From Robertmurraya_A mangrovi (lineage in GTDB: Bacteria; Bacillota; Bacilli; Bacillales; Cytobacillaceae), in assembly GCF_034427655.1 (NCBI RefSeq), contig NZ_JAXOFX010000002.1, positions 1 to 64,000 on the forward strand: a DNA stretch of 64,000 nt, given 5' to 3'. A program made the translations under genes and the position numbers. This document shows, in pieces, positions 1 to 8,050 of the stretch. Below the pieces are notes generated by a model, which was not told the DNA's origin, did no database searches, and was given only the letters and a program-made list of their open reading frames with translations. Positions within the stretch are counted from its first letter, which is position 1. Each line of letters begins with the position of its first letter.

Positions 1-149
1 TGGTAGTAAGCTAAAGAAGGAGATCATTTAGCCTAAAGGCTCATAGCTTAACTTAGTAAAGAAGCCGAATATAGCTTCTCTTATTAAAGATGCCTAAAAA
101 CAACCTATATACCAATGTTGAGTGGGGCCTTGACAGTTTCGTTCATATC

Positions 150-206
150 AGGAGGCTCGACTTCCTCCCCGAGGAAAGCAAGTGCCTGGACCGGAAATCA
201 ACGGAC
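150..206. repeat. Truncated copy (right half) of the palindromic intergenic repeat
   Basis: This stretch matches only the right half of the repeat seen in full at 3163-3350, 10797-10927 and 23964-24100: a GGAGGCTC segment, then AAAGCAAGTGCC, a near GGAGCGGA box (here GGACCGGA) and AATCAACGG. The left half is absent; the DNA before it (1-149) is AT-rich with short hairpins (for example around 30-43 and 60-77) and no gene that I can support. Confidence 0.75.
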
Positions 207-257
207 AAAATTACAAGAACGAAAAAATACCAGCAGCAGATCCCTTTATTATTGAAG

Positions 258-313
258 TAAACCATACCAAACAAAATGTTAAGTAAACTTGACATTTTGT
301 TTAGTATGGTTTA
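258..313. promoter_or_regulatory. Long inverted repeat (candidate operator) over the promoter of the XRE operon
   Basis: Two 22-bp arms (258-279 and 292-313) are inverted copies with one mismatch, separated by 12 bp. The right arm covers almost exactly the space from the -35 TTGACA (289-294) to the -10 TACATT (312-317, 17-bp spacer); a further TATAAT lies at 317-322. A protein bound here would block RNA polymerase. The first gene downstream encodes an XRE-type regulator, so autoregulation is the simplest guess. No T-run follows, so it is not an ordinary terminator. Confidence 0.6.
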
Positions 314-349
314 CATTATAATTACTAATAATTGGAACAGGAGGTTTAT

Positions 350-562
350 ATGTTAAAAAATCGTGTCCGTGAGCTCAGAGCCCGTTTCAATTTAACTCAA
401 GGGGATTTAGCAAAAGAAATGGGAGTTACAAGACAAACGGTTGGTTTTATTGAGAAAGGTGATTATGCACCATCCATTACACTGGTATTAAAAATGGCTG
501 AAGTTTTCAATGTAAGTGTCGAAGAAATATTTTGGTTAGAAGAGGTGAATAAAGATGAGTGA
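350..562 (+). CDS. XRE-family helix-turn-helix transcriptional regulator (YgzD/Cro type)
   Basis: A 70-residue protein that is nearly all one Cro/CI helix-turn-helix domain (about residues 3-58); the segment LTQGDLAKEMGVTRQTVGFI shows the two DNA-contacting helices. I chose the ATG at 350 because AGGAGG lies just before it; an upstream TTG at 332 would add six residues and include the ribosome-binding site. It overlaps the following membrane-protein gene by 8 bp, the usual arrangement of a small regulator paired with a membrane partner. It probably binds the inverted repeat at 258-313. The exact target and signal are unknown. Confidence 0.85.
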   Translation: MLKNRVRELRARFNLTQGDLAKEMGVTRQTVGFIEKGDYAPSITLVLKMAEVFNVSVEEIFWLEEVNKDE

Positions 563-1004
563 AAAGGTGTTACGCTCGCCTATTTGGTCTTTAATGTTTA
601 TCTGGCTTGCAGGATCCATCTATCTTTTTTTAACAATCTATGAAATAACTGAACTATCAAACCTTGCCATTGGAATCCTTTCTATATTTAGTTTACTAGT
701 GCTGATCTTTACACTAGTGTGGTTCGCTTTAATTGCTAAATTTAATAAAAAGAATCCAAAAAGGAAGATTTCTATCTTTTCTATTGTTCCTGTGGAGTTT
801 AGAGAAGAAGATGAGGGAATGCAGTGGTTAACGAATCGAGCATGTAGGAAGGTATATATGTTTTTCTACTCAGCATTACCGCTCAGCTTTCTATTACTCT
901 TTTTCCTTGATGATATTAAAGGTTTACCGGTAATTATTATCATTGGTTTAGCTACAGGTCAGTATATTATTTATTGGTCTGAAATTCGAAAAGCCAATTC
1001 TTAA
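555..1004 (+). CDS. Four-helix membrane protein of unknown function
   Basis: I do not recognise the family. The 149-residue product has four hydrophobic stretches (about residues 10-30, 38-62, 98-117 and 121-141) around a basic loop (KFNKKNPKRK) and a short acidic soluble segment (EFREEDEGMQW). The start at 555 overlaps the regulator gene by 8 bp and is preceded by AGAGGTG, so the pair is translationally coupled. In Bacillaceae such XRE plus membrane-protein pairs are common; here the regulator may control abundance of this protein. Function not inferable from sequence alone. Confidence 0.75.
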   Translation: MSEKVLRSPIWSLMFIWLAGSIYLFLTIYEITELSNLAIGILSIFSLLVLIFTLVWFALIAKFNKKNPKRKISIFSIVPVEFREEDEGMQWLTNRACRKVYMFFYSALPLSFLLLFFLDDIKGLPVIIIIGLATGQYIIYWSEIRKANS

Positions 1005-1016
1005 GTGAGGTGCTCT

Positions 1017-1466
1017 ATGGTTTGGGAATATGTATTGGTCTTTGTATTGGCTGCCATTCCTTGGATTGAGATCGCTGCTGTTATCCCGTTAGCCATTATT
1101 AAAGGATTACACCCGTTTTGGGTAGCTGTACTATCTTTTACTGGAAATTTTATCACGGTACTGTTATTCGTATTGCTCTTTGACCGTTTTAAAAAATGGC
1201 GTGAAAGAAAGAGAGAAAAAAGTCAGGAAAAAACGTCCTCCCGTTCAGAACGAGCACGAAAAATTTGGAATAAGTACGGACTGCCTGGTTTGGCTCTGGC
1301 CGCACCGCTTCTAATTGGAACCCATATTGCGGCTGGTATCGGTATGTTTCTTGGTGCTAAAAAACAATGGACGACGATTTGGATGACAATTAGCTTAGCT
1401 TTATGGAGTAGTATATTAGCCATTGGCTCCTACTATGGTTTAGGTTTTATCGATTTTATTAGATAG
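1017..1466 (+). CDS. COG2426-type small multidrug-export family membrane protein
   Basis: A 149-residue integral membrane protein with hydrophobic helices at about 4-30, 36-58, 90-112 and 118-145 and a strongly basic central loop (KKWRERKREK). The pattern WIEIAAVIPLAI near the N terminus and GLPGLALAAPLLIGTHIAAG in the second half are typical of the PF06695 'putative small multidrug export' family. The family name is historical; transport has not been shown for most members. I chose ATG 1017 (ribosome-binding site GTGAGGTG just upstream) over the GTG at 1005. It starts 12 bp after the preceding gene, in the same operon. Confidence 0.8.
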   Translation: MVWEYVLVFVLAAIPWIEIAAVIPLAIIKGLHPFWVAVLSFTGNFITVLLFVLLFDRFKKWRERKREKSQEKTSSRSERARKIWNKYGLPGLALAAPLLIGTHIAAGIGMFLGAKKQWTTIWMTISLALWSSILAIGSYYGLGFIDFIR

Positions 1467-1480
1467 CGGAGGAAAAAGAA

Positions 1481-1564
1481 ATGAGTTGGTATATGTGGAT
1501 AGCTATATTAGTGCCCATCATTGCTGGTACATACCAATCTTCAAAGAAATTCAAGAAAAACTAG
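1481..1564 (+). CDS. 27-residue single-helix membrane peptide
   Basis: An ATG at 1481 preceded by GCGGAGGAAAAAG opens a 28-codon frame ending at 1564. The peptide is one hydrophobic helix (MSWYMWIAILVPIIAG) followed by a lysine-rich tail (KKFKKN). It lies 14 bp after the COG2426 gene and just before a terminator, so it would be the last gene of the operon. The good ribosome-binding site and membrane-like composition support it; conservation could not be tested. Confidence 0.5.
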   Translation: MSWYMWIAILVPIIAGTYQSSKKFKKN

Positions 1565-1592
1565 CTGCCCTAATATTAGAGCAGCTTTTCTT
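1563..1592. terminator. Bidirectional terminator between the XRE operon and sspI
   Basis: AGCTGC (1563-1568) pairs with GCAGCT (1581-1586), with inner pairing CTAA/TTAG; T-rich sequence follows on the plus strand and A-rich sequence precedes it, serving both converging units. Confidence 0.7.
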
Positions 1593-1799
1593 TTACTTTA
1601 ATCCACTTGCAAGAGTTTGAAGCATTTCTTGTTTATTATCTTCGGAAGAATTGTTCCAAATGACCTCAAATAATACGCCTAAACCTGGTAACATTTTTTC
1701 TTCACCATTTTGAATAGCATCTACGATCGTGTCTTTAAGCTCATCTTGTGAATTGCCACTAACATTCTGGATAATTGCATTTCTTAAATTTAAGTTCAC
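1593..1799 (-). CDS. sspI: Small acid-soluble spore protein I
   Basis: The 68-residue product matches the SspI family: it starts MNLNLRNAIIQNVSGNS and ends LQTLASGLK, and the length equals that of other Bacillus SspI proteins (about 70 residues). SspI is a minor spore-core protein made late in the forespore (sigma-G control in B. subtilis). The start is a GTG at 1799 on the minus strand with AAGGGGTG upstream. It is monocistronic and convergent with the preceding operon. Its neighbour on the other side is rlmP (ysgA), as in B. subtilis. Confidence 0.9.
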   Translation of the reverse strand: MNLNLRNAIIQNVSGNSQDELKDTIVDAIQNGEEKMLPGLGVLFEVIWNNSSEDNKQEMLQTLASGLK

Positions 1800-1986
1800 T
1801 TCATCTGCACCCCTTATCTATTTACTGAAAGACTCTTTAGTTACCTTTGAAATATACTCTCTCTACACAAATTGAAAGAGTTTCGTTAATATCTTTTCTA
1901 TTTTTGGATTTATTATGTATATGAGTTAGGCTATAATAAGAAAATTGATTATATGTAAAATGAAATGTATTGGTAAAGGAGAGAAG

Positions 1987-2742
1987 ATGTTGAAACACAT
2001 TACCTCTGCGAAAAATCCTCAAGTAAAAGAGTGGAAAAAATTATTAACGAAAAAAGAAAGAGACAAAACGGAAACTTTTTTAATAGAGGGTATTCATTTA
2101 GTGGAAGAAGCACTAAAGGCAGATAAAGTATTAGAAATTATCATAAGTGAACAGAGCCATTTCATTCAAAAGATTAATTTTGGTGATACACCGGTAACTA
2201 CTGTCACAGAAGAAATTATTAAGACATTATCCGATACAGAGTCTCCTCAAGGGGTATTTGCTGTTTGTGAACAAGAAAAAATAAACCTGAATGAAATTAC
2301 AGGAAAGACATTCTTACTACTAGATGCTGTCCAAGATCCAGGTAACTTAGGAACGATGATACGGACAGCTGATGCAGCAGGAGTGGATGTTGTTGTCGTG
2401 GGCCAAGGTAGTGTGGATCATTACAACCCTAAAGTACTTCGTTCGGCACAAGGAAGTCACTTTCACTTGCCTGTTTTAAAGGGAGATTTATCGGAGTGGG
2501 TGGAAAAGTTAAAAGATGAAGGAACACCCGTTTATGGGACTGCATTAGAAAATGGTCAAGTATATACGGAAACTACTCCTAGTCCCACGTTTGCCTTACT
2601 AGTTGGTAATGAAGGGAACGGTGTAAATAAAGAATTACTGGATCAAACGACTAAAAATTTATATATACCGATCCATGGAAAAAGCGAATCACTTAATGTT
2701 GCAGTTGCTGCAGGAATTTTGTTATATTACTTAAGAGCATAA
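1987..2742 (+). CDS. rlmP: 23S rRNA 2'-O-methyltransferase, TrmH/SpoU family
   Basis: A SPOUT-class methyltransferase that uses S-adenosylmethionine to methylate a ribose in RNA; the B. subtilis orthologue YsgA (RlmP) acts on 23S rRNA. The 251-residue protein has an N-terminal substrate-binding domain (1-100, with FLIEGIHLVEEAL) and a C-terminal SpoU domain with motif 1 at about 118-130 (DPGNLGTMIRTADAAG), motif 2 (LLVGNEGNGV) and motif 3 (IPIHGKSESLNVAVAAGI). I chose ATG 1987, preceded by GGTAAAGGAGA; upstream in-frame codons lack such a site. A -10 TATAAT at 1932-1937 has only a weak -35. Confidence 0.9.
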   Translation: MLKHITSAKNPQVKEWKKLLTKKERDKTETFLIEGIHLVEEALKADKVLEIIISEQSHFIQKINFGDTPVTTVTEEIIKTLSDTESPQGVFAVCEQEKINLNEITGKTFLLLDAVQDPGNLGTMIRTADAAGVDVVVVGQGSVDHYNPKVLRSAQGSHFHLPVLKGDLSEWVEKLKDEGTPVYGTALENGQVYTETTPSPTFALLVGNEGNGVNKELLDQTTKNLYIPIHGKSESLNVAVAAGILLYYLRA

Positions 2743-2770
2743 AAATGGGCTATAAATTTTGTAAAAGCGT

Positions 2771-2799
2771 TTGATATGAAGGGAATTATATAATATAAT
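2771..2799 (+). promoter_or_regulatory. Sigma-A promoter of the pheST leader
   Basis: TTGATA (2771-2776), 17-bp spacer, TATAAT (2794-2799). Transcription would start near 2806, at the 5' end of the T-box leader. Confidence 0.75.
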
Positions 2800-2805
2800 T
2801 TATTC

Positions 2806-3112
2806 AATTTCACAATTGCATTTATGCAATAAACGCAAAAATTGCATACGAAAAGACTAAGACGGAGAAAAGTAACTTACTGTATTTTTAAAGGGAGAAA
2901 ATGCCTAGACTGAAAGCATTTTCATTAAGAAAGTAAGCGAAGTTCACCTCCTGAGTCGGCATCGGGACCATTCTTGTAATGTAAAGATGCATCGGAACAA
3001 TCCGTTATCCAAATGAAGTGAGCACATCAACATTCTTTTTGTTGTGTGTTAATAAGGGTGGTACCGCGAAAACAAAACCTCGTCCCTTTTTTGGGATAAG
3101 GTTTTTTTTATT
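2806..3112 (+). promoter_or_regulatory. T-box leader (tRNA-Phe) of pheST with terminator
   Basis: The conserved T-box sequence AAGGGTGGTACCGCG lies at 3054-3068. It is followed by a terminator: AAACCTCGTCCC pairs with GGGATAAGGTTT, then a T-run (3075-3110). Upstream, stem I carries GAGAAAAGTAAC and a specifier loop reading GTTCACC with the Phe codon TTC at 2943-2945. Uncharged tRNA-Phe would stabilise the antiterminator and let transcription continue into pheS. The T-box is unusually far from pheS because a palindromic repeat lies in between. Confidence 0.93.
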
Positions 3113-3162
3113 TGTCTATTTTAAGATGGTTGTTGATGATTTAGTTATTATATTAACCATCT

Positions 3163-3350
3163 GAGTTGATTGGAGCGGAGGGCACTTGACTCCTGCGGGA
3201 AGTAGAGGGAATGGGAGACCCCACAGGCGGTAACGCCGAGGCTCCCATCCAGGAAGAATTCGCCTTTTGAAAAAATCGGCTTCTGGATTTTTTCTTTAAT
3301 TCTTCCAACTCCCCGCGGAAAGCAAGTGCCTGGAGCGGAAATCAACGGGT
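3163..3350. repeat. Palindromic intergenic repeat, full copy with nested hairpin insert, inside the pheS leader
   Basis: Ends GTTGATT (3165-3171) and AATCAAC (3340-3346) are inverted, and so are GGCACTTG and CAAGTGCC. A GGAGCGGA box lies between these two pairs on each side but in direct orientation. The centre has GGGAG...CTCCC around GGCGGTAACGCC. Compared with the copies at 10797 and 23964 this one has about 60 extra bases (about 3250-3307), themselves an inverted repeat (GGAAGAATT/AATTCTTCC around GAAAAAATC/GATTTTTTC). It is transcribed as part of the pheS leader. Confidence 0.85.
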
Positions 3351-3388
3351 CACTTTAACGAACCCAAAGAATAAAGGAGGAAAAAACC

Positions 3389-4426
3389 ATGCAAGATCGT
3401 TTAAAAGAACTTCAACAAGAAGCACTTAATAAAATCCAACAAGCGTCTGACCTTAAAGAATTGAACGACGTACGTGTTTCTTACTTAGGGAAAAAAGGAC
3501 CCATCACAGAAGTATTAAAAGGAATGGGAAAGCTTTCAGCTGAAGAACGTCCTAAAATGGGAGCACTCGTCAATGAAGTAAGAGACGAAATTTCCGCAGC
3601 TATCGAACAAAAACAGCAAGTATTAGAAGCAGAAGCGGTAGAAAAGCAACTCGCTGGTGAAACCATTGATGTTACCCTACCAGGCCGCCCTGTTAGCAAA
3701 GGTAACCATCACCCACTAACTCGAATTATCGAAGAAATTGAAGATCTATTCATTGGAATGGGCTATACGATTGCAGAAGGTCCTGAAGTAGAAAAAGATT
3801 ATTACAACTTTGAAGCATTAAACCTACCTAAAGGTCACCCTGCTCGTGATATGCAAGACTCATTTTACATTACAGAGGAAATTCTTCTTCGCACACATAC
3901 ATCGCCTATGCAAGCTAGAACGATGGAGAAAAACGAGGGTAAAGGCCCAGTAAGAATTATCTGTCCTGGAAAAGTGTATCGCCGTGATAACGATGATGCG
4001 ACACACTCACACCAATTCATGCAAATTGAAGGATTGGTCGTTGATGAAAATATTCGCATGAGTGATTTAAAAGGTACATTAGACGTATTTGCGAAAAAAA
4101 TGTTCGGAGAAGACCGTGAAATTCGTCTTCGCCCAAGTTTCTTCCCATTCACTGAGCCTTCTGTAGAAATGGACATTTCTTGTAAGATTTGTAGCGGAAA
4201 AGGCTGTAGCGTATGTAAAGGTACTGGCTGGATTGAAATTTTAGGTGCAGGAATGGTTCATCCGAATGTACTTGAAATGGCTGGATACGATTCGAAAAAG
4301 TACACAGGATTTGCGTTTGGTATGGGTCCAGAGCGAATTGCGATGTTGAAATACGGTGTAGATGATATTCGTCATTACTATACGAATGATGTACGTTTCT
4401 TAAAGCAATTTCACATTCACGAATAA
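3389..4426 (+). CDS. pheS: Phenylalanine-tRNA ligase alpha subunit
   Basis: Catalytic subunit of the alpha2-beta2 enzyme that charges tRNA-Phe. The 345-residue protein has the N-terminal coiled coil that binds tRNA (about 1-85) and a class II core: motif 1 region around HHPLTRIIEEIEDLF, motif 2 (KVYRRDNDDATHSHQFMQIEG, about 193-213) and motif 3 (FAFGMGPERIAMLKYG, about 311-326). ATG 3389 has AAAGGAGG upstream. It is 24 bp ahead of pheT and controlled by the upstream T-box. Confidence 0.97.
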   Translation: MQDRLKELQQEALNKIQQASDLKELNDVRVSYLGKKGPITEVLKGMGKLSAEERPKMGALVNEVRDEISAAIEQKQQVLEAEAVEKQLAGETIDVTLPGRPVSKGNHHPLTRIIEEIEDLFIGMGYTIAEGPEVEKDYYNFEALNLPKGHPARDMQDSFYITEEILLRTHTSPMQARTMEKNEGKGPVRIICPGKVYRRDNDDATHSHQFMQIEGLVVDENIRMSDLKGTLDVFAKKMFGEDREIRLRPSFFPFTEPSVEMDISCKICSGKGCSVCKGTGWIEILGAGMVHPNVLEMAGYDSKKYTGFAFGMGPERIAMLKYGVDDIRHYYTNDVRFLKQFHIHE

Positions 4427-4449
4427 GGGTTAAGATAGGAGGAATAAAC

Positions 4450-6864
4450 ATGTTTGTTTCATATAAATGGCTACAAGATTATGTAGACTTATCAGGAATT
4501 ACAGCAAATGAGTTAGCTGAAAAGATCACCAAAAGTGGGATTGAAGTCGAAGGTGTAGATGTACTAAATGAAGGCATGAAGGGTTTAGTTATAGGACACG
4601 TATTAGAACGTGAACAACATCCAAATGCTGATAAACTAAATAAATGTTTAGTTGACGTAGGAGACGAAGAACCTGTTCAAATTATTTGCGGTGCACCAAA
4701 CGTCGATAAAGGCCAAAAGGTTGTTGTTGCAAAAGTTGGAGCTGTGTTACCTGGTAATTTTAAAATTAAAAAAGCAAAGCTACGTGGTGAAGAGTCAAAC
4801 GGAATGATTTGTTCTCTTCAAGAGTTAGGAGTTGAGAGTAAGCTAGTAGCTAAGGAATTCTCTGAAGGAATCTTTGTTTTTCCGAATGAAGTGACCGTTG
4901 GGGAAGATGCTCTAGCTGTACTTAACAGAGACGATCAAGTTTTAGAATTAGGTTTAACACCTAACCGTTCGGACTGCTTAAGCATGCTAGGAGTTGCTTA
5001 TGAAGTAGCAGCTATTTTAGGGAGAGAAGTGAAGCTTCCTCAACCGGAAGTCGCTACATCAAATGAAAAGGCTTCTGACTATATTGAAGTAAAAGTGGAA
5101 GCATCTGAAGATAATCCATTATATGTGGCAAAAGTGATTAAAAACGTTAAAATTGCTCCATCACCAGTATGGATGCAAACAAGATTGATGGCAGCAGGTA
5201 TCCGTCCTCACAATAATGTGGTTGATATCACAAACTATATTTTGATTGAATACGGTCAGCCATTACATGCATTTGATTACGATCGTCTAGGCTCAAAGGA
5301 GATTTTAGTTCGCCGTGCTCAAGCTCGTGAAGAAATGGTTACTTTAGATGACGCAAAACGTGTGTTATCGGAGGACCACTTAGTGATTACAAATGGTCAA
5401 GAGCCAGTTGCTCTAGCAGGTGTAATGGGTGGAGCAAACTCAGAAGTTCAATCTGATACAACAACGGTTCTATTAGAGTCAGCGTACTTTAAAGGTGCAA
5501 CCGTTCGTAAAGCTTCAAAAGACCATGGCTTAAGAAGCGAAGCAAGTACTCGTTTTGAAAAGGGAGTAGATCCTGATCGCGTTCGTGCTGCTGCTGAGAG
5601 AGCGGCTGAATTACTTGCTCTTTATGCAAATGGTGAGGTGCTAGAAGGTTCAGTTGAGGTTGATACTTTAACGGTAGAACCGGCTGTGGTTTCTATTACT
5701 TTAGAAAAAATTAATCGCGTACTTGGTACGAACATCACTACTGATGAAGTTAAATCTATTTTCAACCGTTTACAGTTTGAAGTGAGTGTAGAAAGTGATG
5801 AAGTTACGGTAACAGTCCCAACTCGTCGTGGCGATATCACAATCGAAGAGGACTTAATTGAAGAAGTGGCACGTATTTATGGCTATGACAATTTACCAAT
5901 GACATTACCGATTGGGGCTTCAACACCAGGTGCTTTATCTGAATACCAAAAGAAACGTCGTGTCATTCGTCGTTACTTAGAGGGTGCCGGCCTTTACCAA
6001 GCTGTGACTTACTCTCTAACTAGTGAGGCAAAAGCGACTCAATATGCGATTGAAAAGCGTGAGCCAATTCGCTTAGCAATGCCAATGAGTGAAGATAGAA
6101 GCATGCTGCGTTTAAGCATTGTGCCACAATTACTTGAAGTACTTAAGTACAATGTTGCTCGTCAAATGGATAGTGTAGCTGTTTATGAAACAGGTACGGT
6201 ATTCTTATCGACGAATCAAGATGAGTTACCTGAAGAGCGTGAGCATTTAGCTGCAGCAATTACAGGGCTATGGCATCTACACCCATGGCAAGGAGAAAAG
6301 AAAACCGTTGATTTCTTCGTGTTAAAAGGAATATTAGAAGAAATGTTTGCCACTCTTGGATTAACCAATTTAGTTGAATACAAACAAGCTTCTATTGATG
6401 GTATGCACCCTGGTAGAACAGCAGAAGTATATCTTGCAGGTCAAAACATTGGGTTCATTGGTCAAGTACACCCAACGGTTCAAAAAGACTTAGATTTGAA
6501 GGAAACTTATGTATTCGAAATCTCGCTAAAAGCTCTGTTAGAAACAGAAACAGCTCCATTACAATATGAAGCCATTCCTAGATATCCTTCTATTACAAGA
6601 GACATTGCTTTAGTGGTTAGTAAGGAAATTGTCTCTGGAGAATTAAAAGGAATTATTGTTGAAGCAGGCGGAGATTTATTGAAAGAAGTTTCTGTGTTCG
6701 ACCTTTATGAAGGTGAACGTATGGAAGCGGGTAAAAAATCAATTGCCTTCTCATTAAGATACTACAACCCTGAGAAAACTTTAACAGATGAAGAAGTAAC
6801 GAAAGCACATGATAAAGTGTTAAAAGCGGTTGAAGAAAAAACAGGTGCGGTTTTAAGAGGATAA
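4450..6864 (+). CDS. pheT: Phenylalanine-tRNA ligase beta subunit
   Basis: The 804-residue beta subunit shows the full bacterial domain order: an EMAP-type tRNA-binding domain (about 40-150, GLVIGHVLEREQHPNADKL), the B3/B4 editing domain (about 210-385, with HAFDYDRL), B5 domain (about 400-475), the catalytic-like core and the C-terminal ferredoxin-fold anticodon-binding domain (about 710-804, YPSITRDIALVVSKEI). B3/B4 hydrolyses mischarged Tyr-tRNA-Phe. It forms a two-gene operon with pheS and ends at a strong terminator. Confidence 0.97.
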   Translation: MFVSYKWLQDYVDLSGITANELAEKITKSGIEVEGVDVLNEGMKGLVIGHVLEREQHPNADKLNKCLVDVGDEEPVQIICGAPNVDKGQKVVVAKVGAVLPGNFKIKKAKLRGEESNGMICSLQELGVESKLVAKEFSEGIFVFPNEVTVGEDALAVLNRDDQVLELGLTPNRSDCLSMLGVAYEVAAILGREVKLPQPEVATSNEKASDYIEVKVEASEDNPLYVAKVIKNVKIAPSPVWMQTRLMAAGIRPHNNVVDITNYILIEYGQPLHAFDYDRLGSKEILVRRAQAREEMVTLDDAKRVLSEDHLVITNGQEPVALAGVMGGANSEVQSDTTTVLLESAYFKGATVRKASKDHGLRSEASTRFEKGVDPDRVRAAAERAAELLALYANGEVLEGSVEVDTLTVEPAVVSITLEKINRVLGTNITTDEVKSIFNRLQFEVSVESDEVTVTVPTRRGDITIEEDLIEEVARIYGYDNLPMTLPIGASTPGALSEYQKKRRVIRRYLEGAGLYQAVTYSLTSEAKATQYAIEKREPIRLAMPMSEDRSMLRLSIVPQLLEVLKYNVARQMDSVAVYETGTVFLSTNQDELPEEREHLAAAITGLWHLHPWQGEKKTVDFFVLKGILEEMFATLGLTNLVEYKQASIDGMHPGRTAEVYLAGQNIGFIGQVHPTVQKDLDLKETYVFEISLKALLETETAPLQYEAIPRYPSITRDIALVVSKEIVSGELKGIIVEAGGDLLKEVSVFDLYEGERMEAGKKSIAFSLRYYNPEKTLTDEEVTKAHDKVLKAVEEKTGAVLRG

Positions 6865-6870
6865 AGCAAT

Positions 6871-6907
6871 TAGGGACTCTCATTTTATGGAGAGTCCCTA
6901 AATTTTT
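6871..6907. terminator. Terminator between pheT and rnhC
   Basis: TAGGGACTCTC (6871-6881) and GAGAGTCCCTA (6890-6900) form a perfect 11-bp stem with T-rich sequence following; it can serve both convergent genes. Confidence 0.85.
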
Positions 6908-6945
6908 CGAAATTAGAAATTAAGGGTGCATTTTTTATTATAAAT

Positions 6946-7872
6946 TTATCTCCTAACTAATTTCATCGCTTTTTCCGTATTAGCAAAATGAAGTTTAACG
7001 AAATTGGGTAGCACTGCTTCGCCTTTTTCTTTAATTAATCTTGCTGCGGCAACATCTACTTGCGCACCAGCTCCTTTAGGTAAAGTAAACCCAGCATTTT
7101 TAGATAGATTTTCAAAGTGACGGACAAAAGCATACCTTGCAAGAATGGAAGCAGCAGCGACGGAGAGATGGACTCCTTCTGCTTTTGTACTAAAATAAAC
7201 GTCCTCTCTTTGAATACTCTTTTGTCCCTTTAAGTATCCATAATAGACGTCTTTCTGAGCAAATTGGTCAATTAAAATGGCTTCAGGCTTTACAGGTTTA
7301 ATTTTATTTAATACGTGTTCGATCGCTTGGTTATGTAAAAGTGCCTTAAGCTTTCCTTGAGACATCCCTGATTTTTGGAGTTTATTATATTTTTCATTAT
7401 GTAGAGTCAATAAGCTATGTGGAACAATGTCCTTTATTTGTTTGGCTATTGAAATAATTTTTTCATCATTTAATCCTTTAGAATCCTTTACACCTAGTTC
7501 TTTCAGTAAAGGAATGTCTTCTTTTTTTACGTAAGCTGCTACTACAGTTATAGGGCCAAAAAAGTCTCCAGTCCCTACTTCATCTGAACCAACAACAGAC
7601 AAGTTTGCAAAATTAGCAGGAAGCTGATTTTGAACTGCTTTGGTTTTCTTAGTTTCTTGAGACGTTTCAGTTGTCCCCCATCTGCTTGCTTCAGCTTCAC
7701 TTCCTCCCCCTTGAAATAATACTTTTCCTGATTTATAAGCTGTAATGGAACAGTTGGAAGTCTTAGCTGCAAAAACCGCTCCAGGTGGCAATTTACTGAT
7801 TAGACTGTTTTGATAAGAAACCTTCATTTTTTCAATTTCATTCGTCGTTAATTTTAAAACTACATGACTCAT
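6946..7872 (-). CDS. rnhC: Ribonuclease HIII
   Basis: RNase H type 2 family enzyme that cuts the RNA strand of RNA-DNA hybrids, for example at R-loops and primers. The 308-residue product has the N-terminal TBP-like extension (about 1-85) that distinguishes HIII from HII, followed by the catalytic domain with VVGSDEVGTGDFFGPITVVA (first acidic residues), KDSKGLND and the later AEAILIDQF and SVAAASILARY motifs. It is read on the minus strand, convergent with pheT, and divergent from zapA, as in B. subtilis. Ribosome-binding site GGGGTG lies about 10 bases before ATG 7872. Confidence 0.95.
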   Translation of the reverse strand: MSHVVLKLTTNEIEKMKVSYQNSLISKLPPGAVFAAKTSNCSITAYKSGKVLFQGGGSEAEASRWGTTETSQETKKTKAVQNQLPANFANLSVVGSDEVGTGDFFGPITVVAAYVKKEDIPLLKELGVKDSKGLNDEKIISIAKQIKDIVPHSLLTLHNEKYNKLQKSGMSQGKLKALLHNQAIEHVLNKIKPVKPEAILIDQFAQKDVYYGYLKGQKSIQREDVYFSTKAEGVHLSVAAASILARYAFVRHFENLSKNAGFTLPKGAGAQVDVAAARLIKEKGEAVLPNFVKLHFANTEKAMKLVRR

Positions 7873-7971
7873 TTTTTTTTGTACACCCCAATGTTTATAA
7901 ATTTTTAAACAGACAACTCATGCATGACTTAAAGATTAGATCCGCAGTCCTCAAGCAAAATCTGATGATTT

Positions 7972-7999
7972 TTGACATCCTTTGACTTCCCACTATAGT
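7972..7999 (+). promoter_or_regulatory. Sigma-A promoter of zapA-cvpA(-polX)
   Basis: TTGACA (7972-7977), 16-bp spacer, TATAGT (7994-7999), about 50 bases before zapA. Confidence 0.65.
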
Positions 8000-8050
8000 A
8001 TGTTCATGTTATGATTATGTTTAGGATTCGTTTGAATGGGGGCAAAGGGG

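Noticed and set aside
3148..3345. Minus-strand frame across the palindromic repeat, sharing GVTACGVS with one at 10670-10930
   Set aside because: The shared peptide reflects only the common repeat DNA; the third full copy does not encode it, and no start signal is present.
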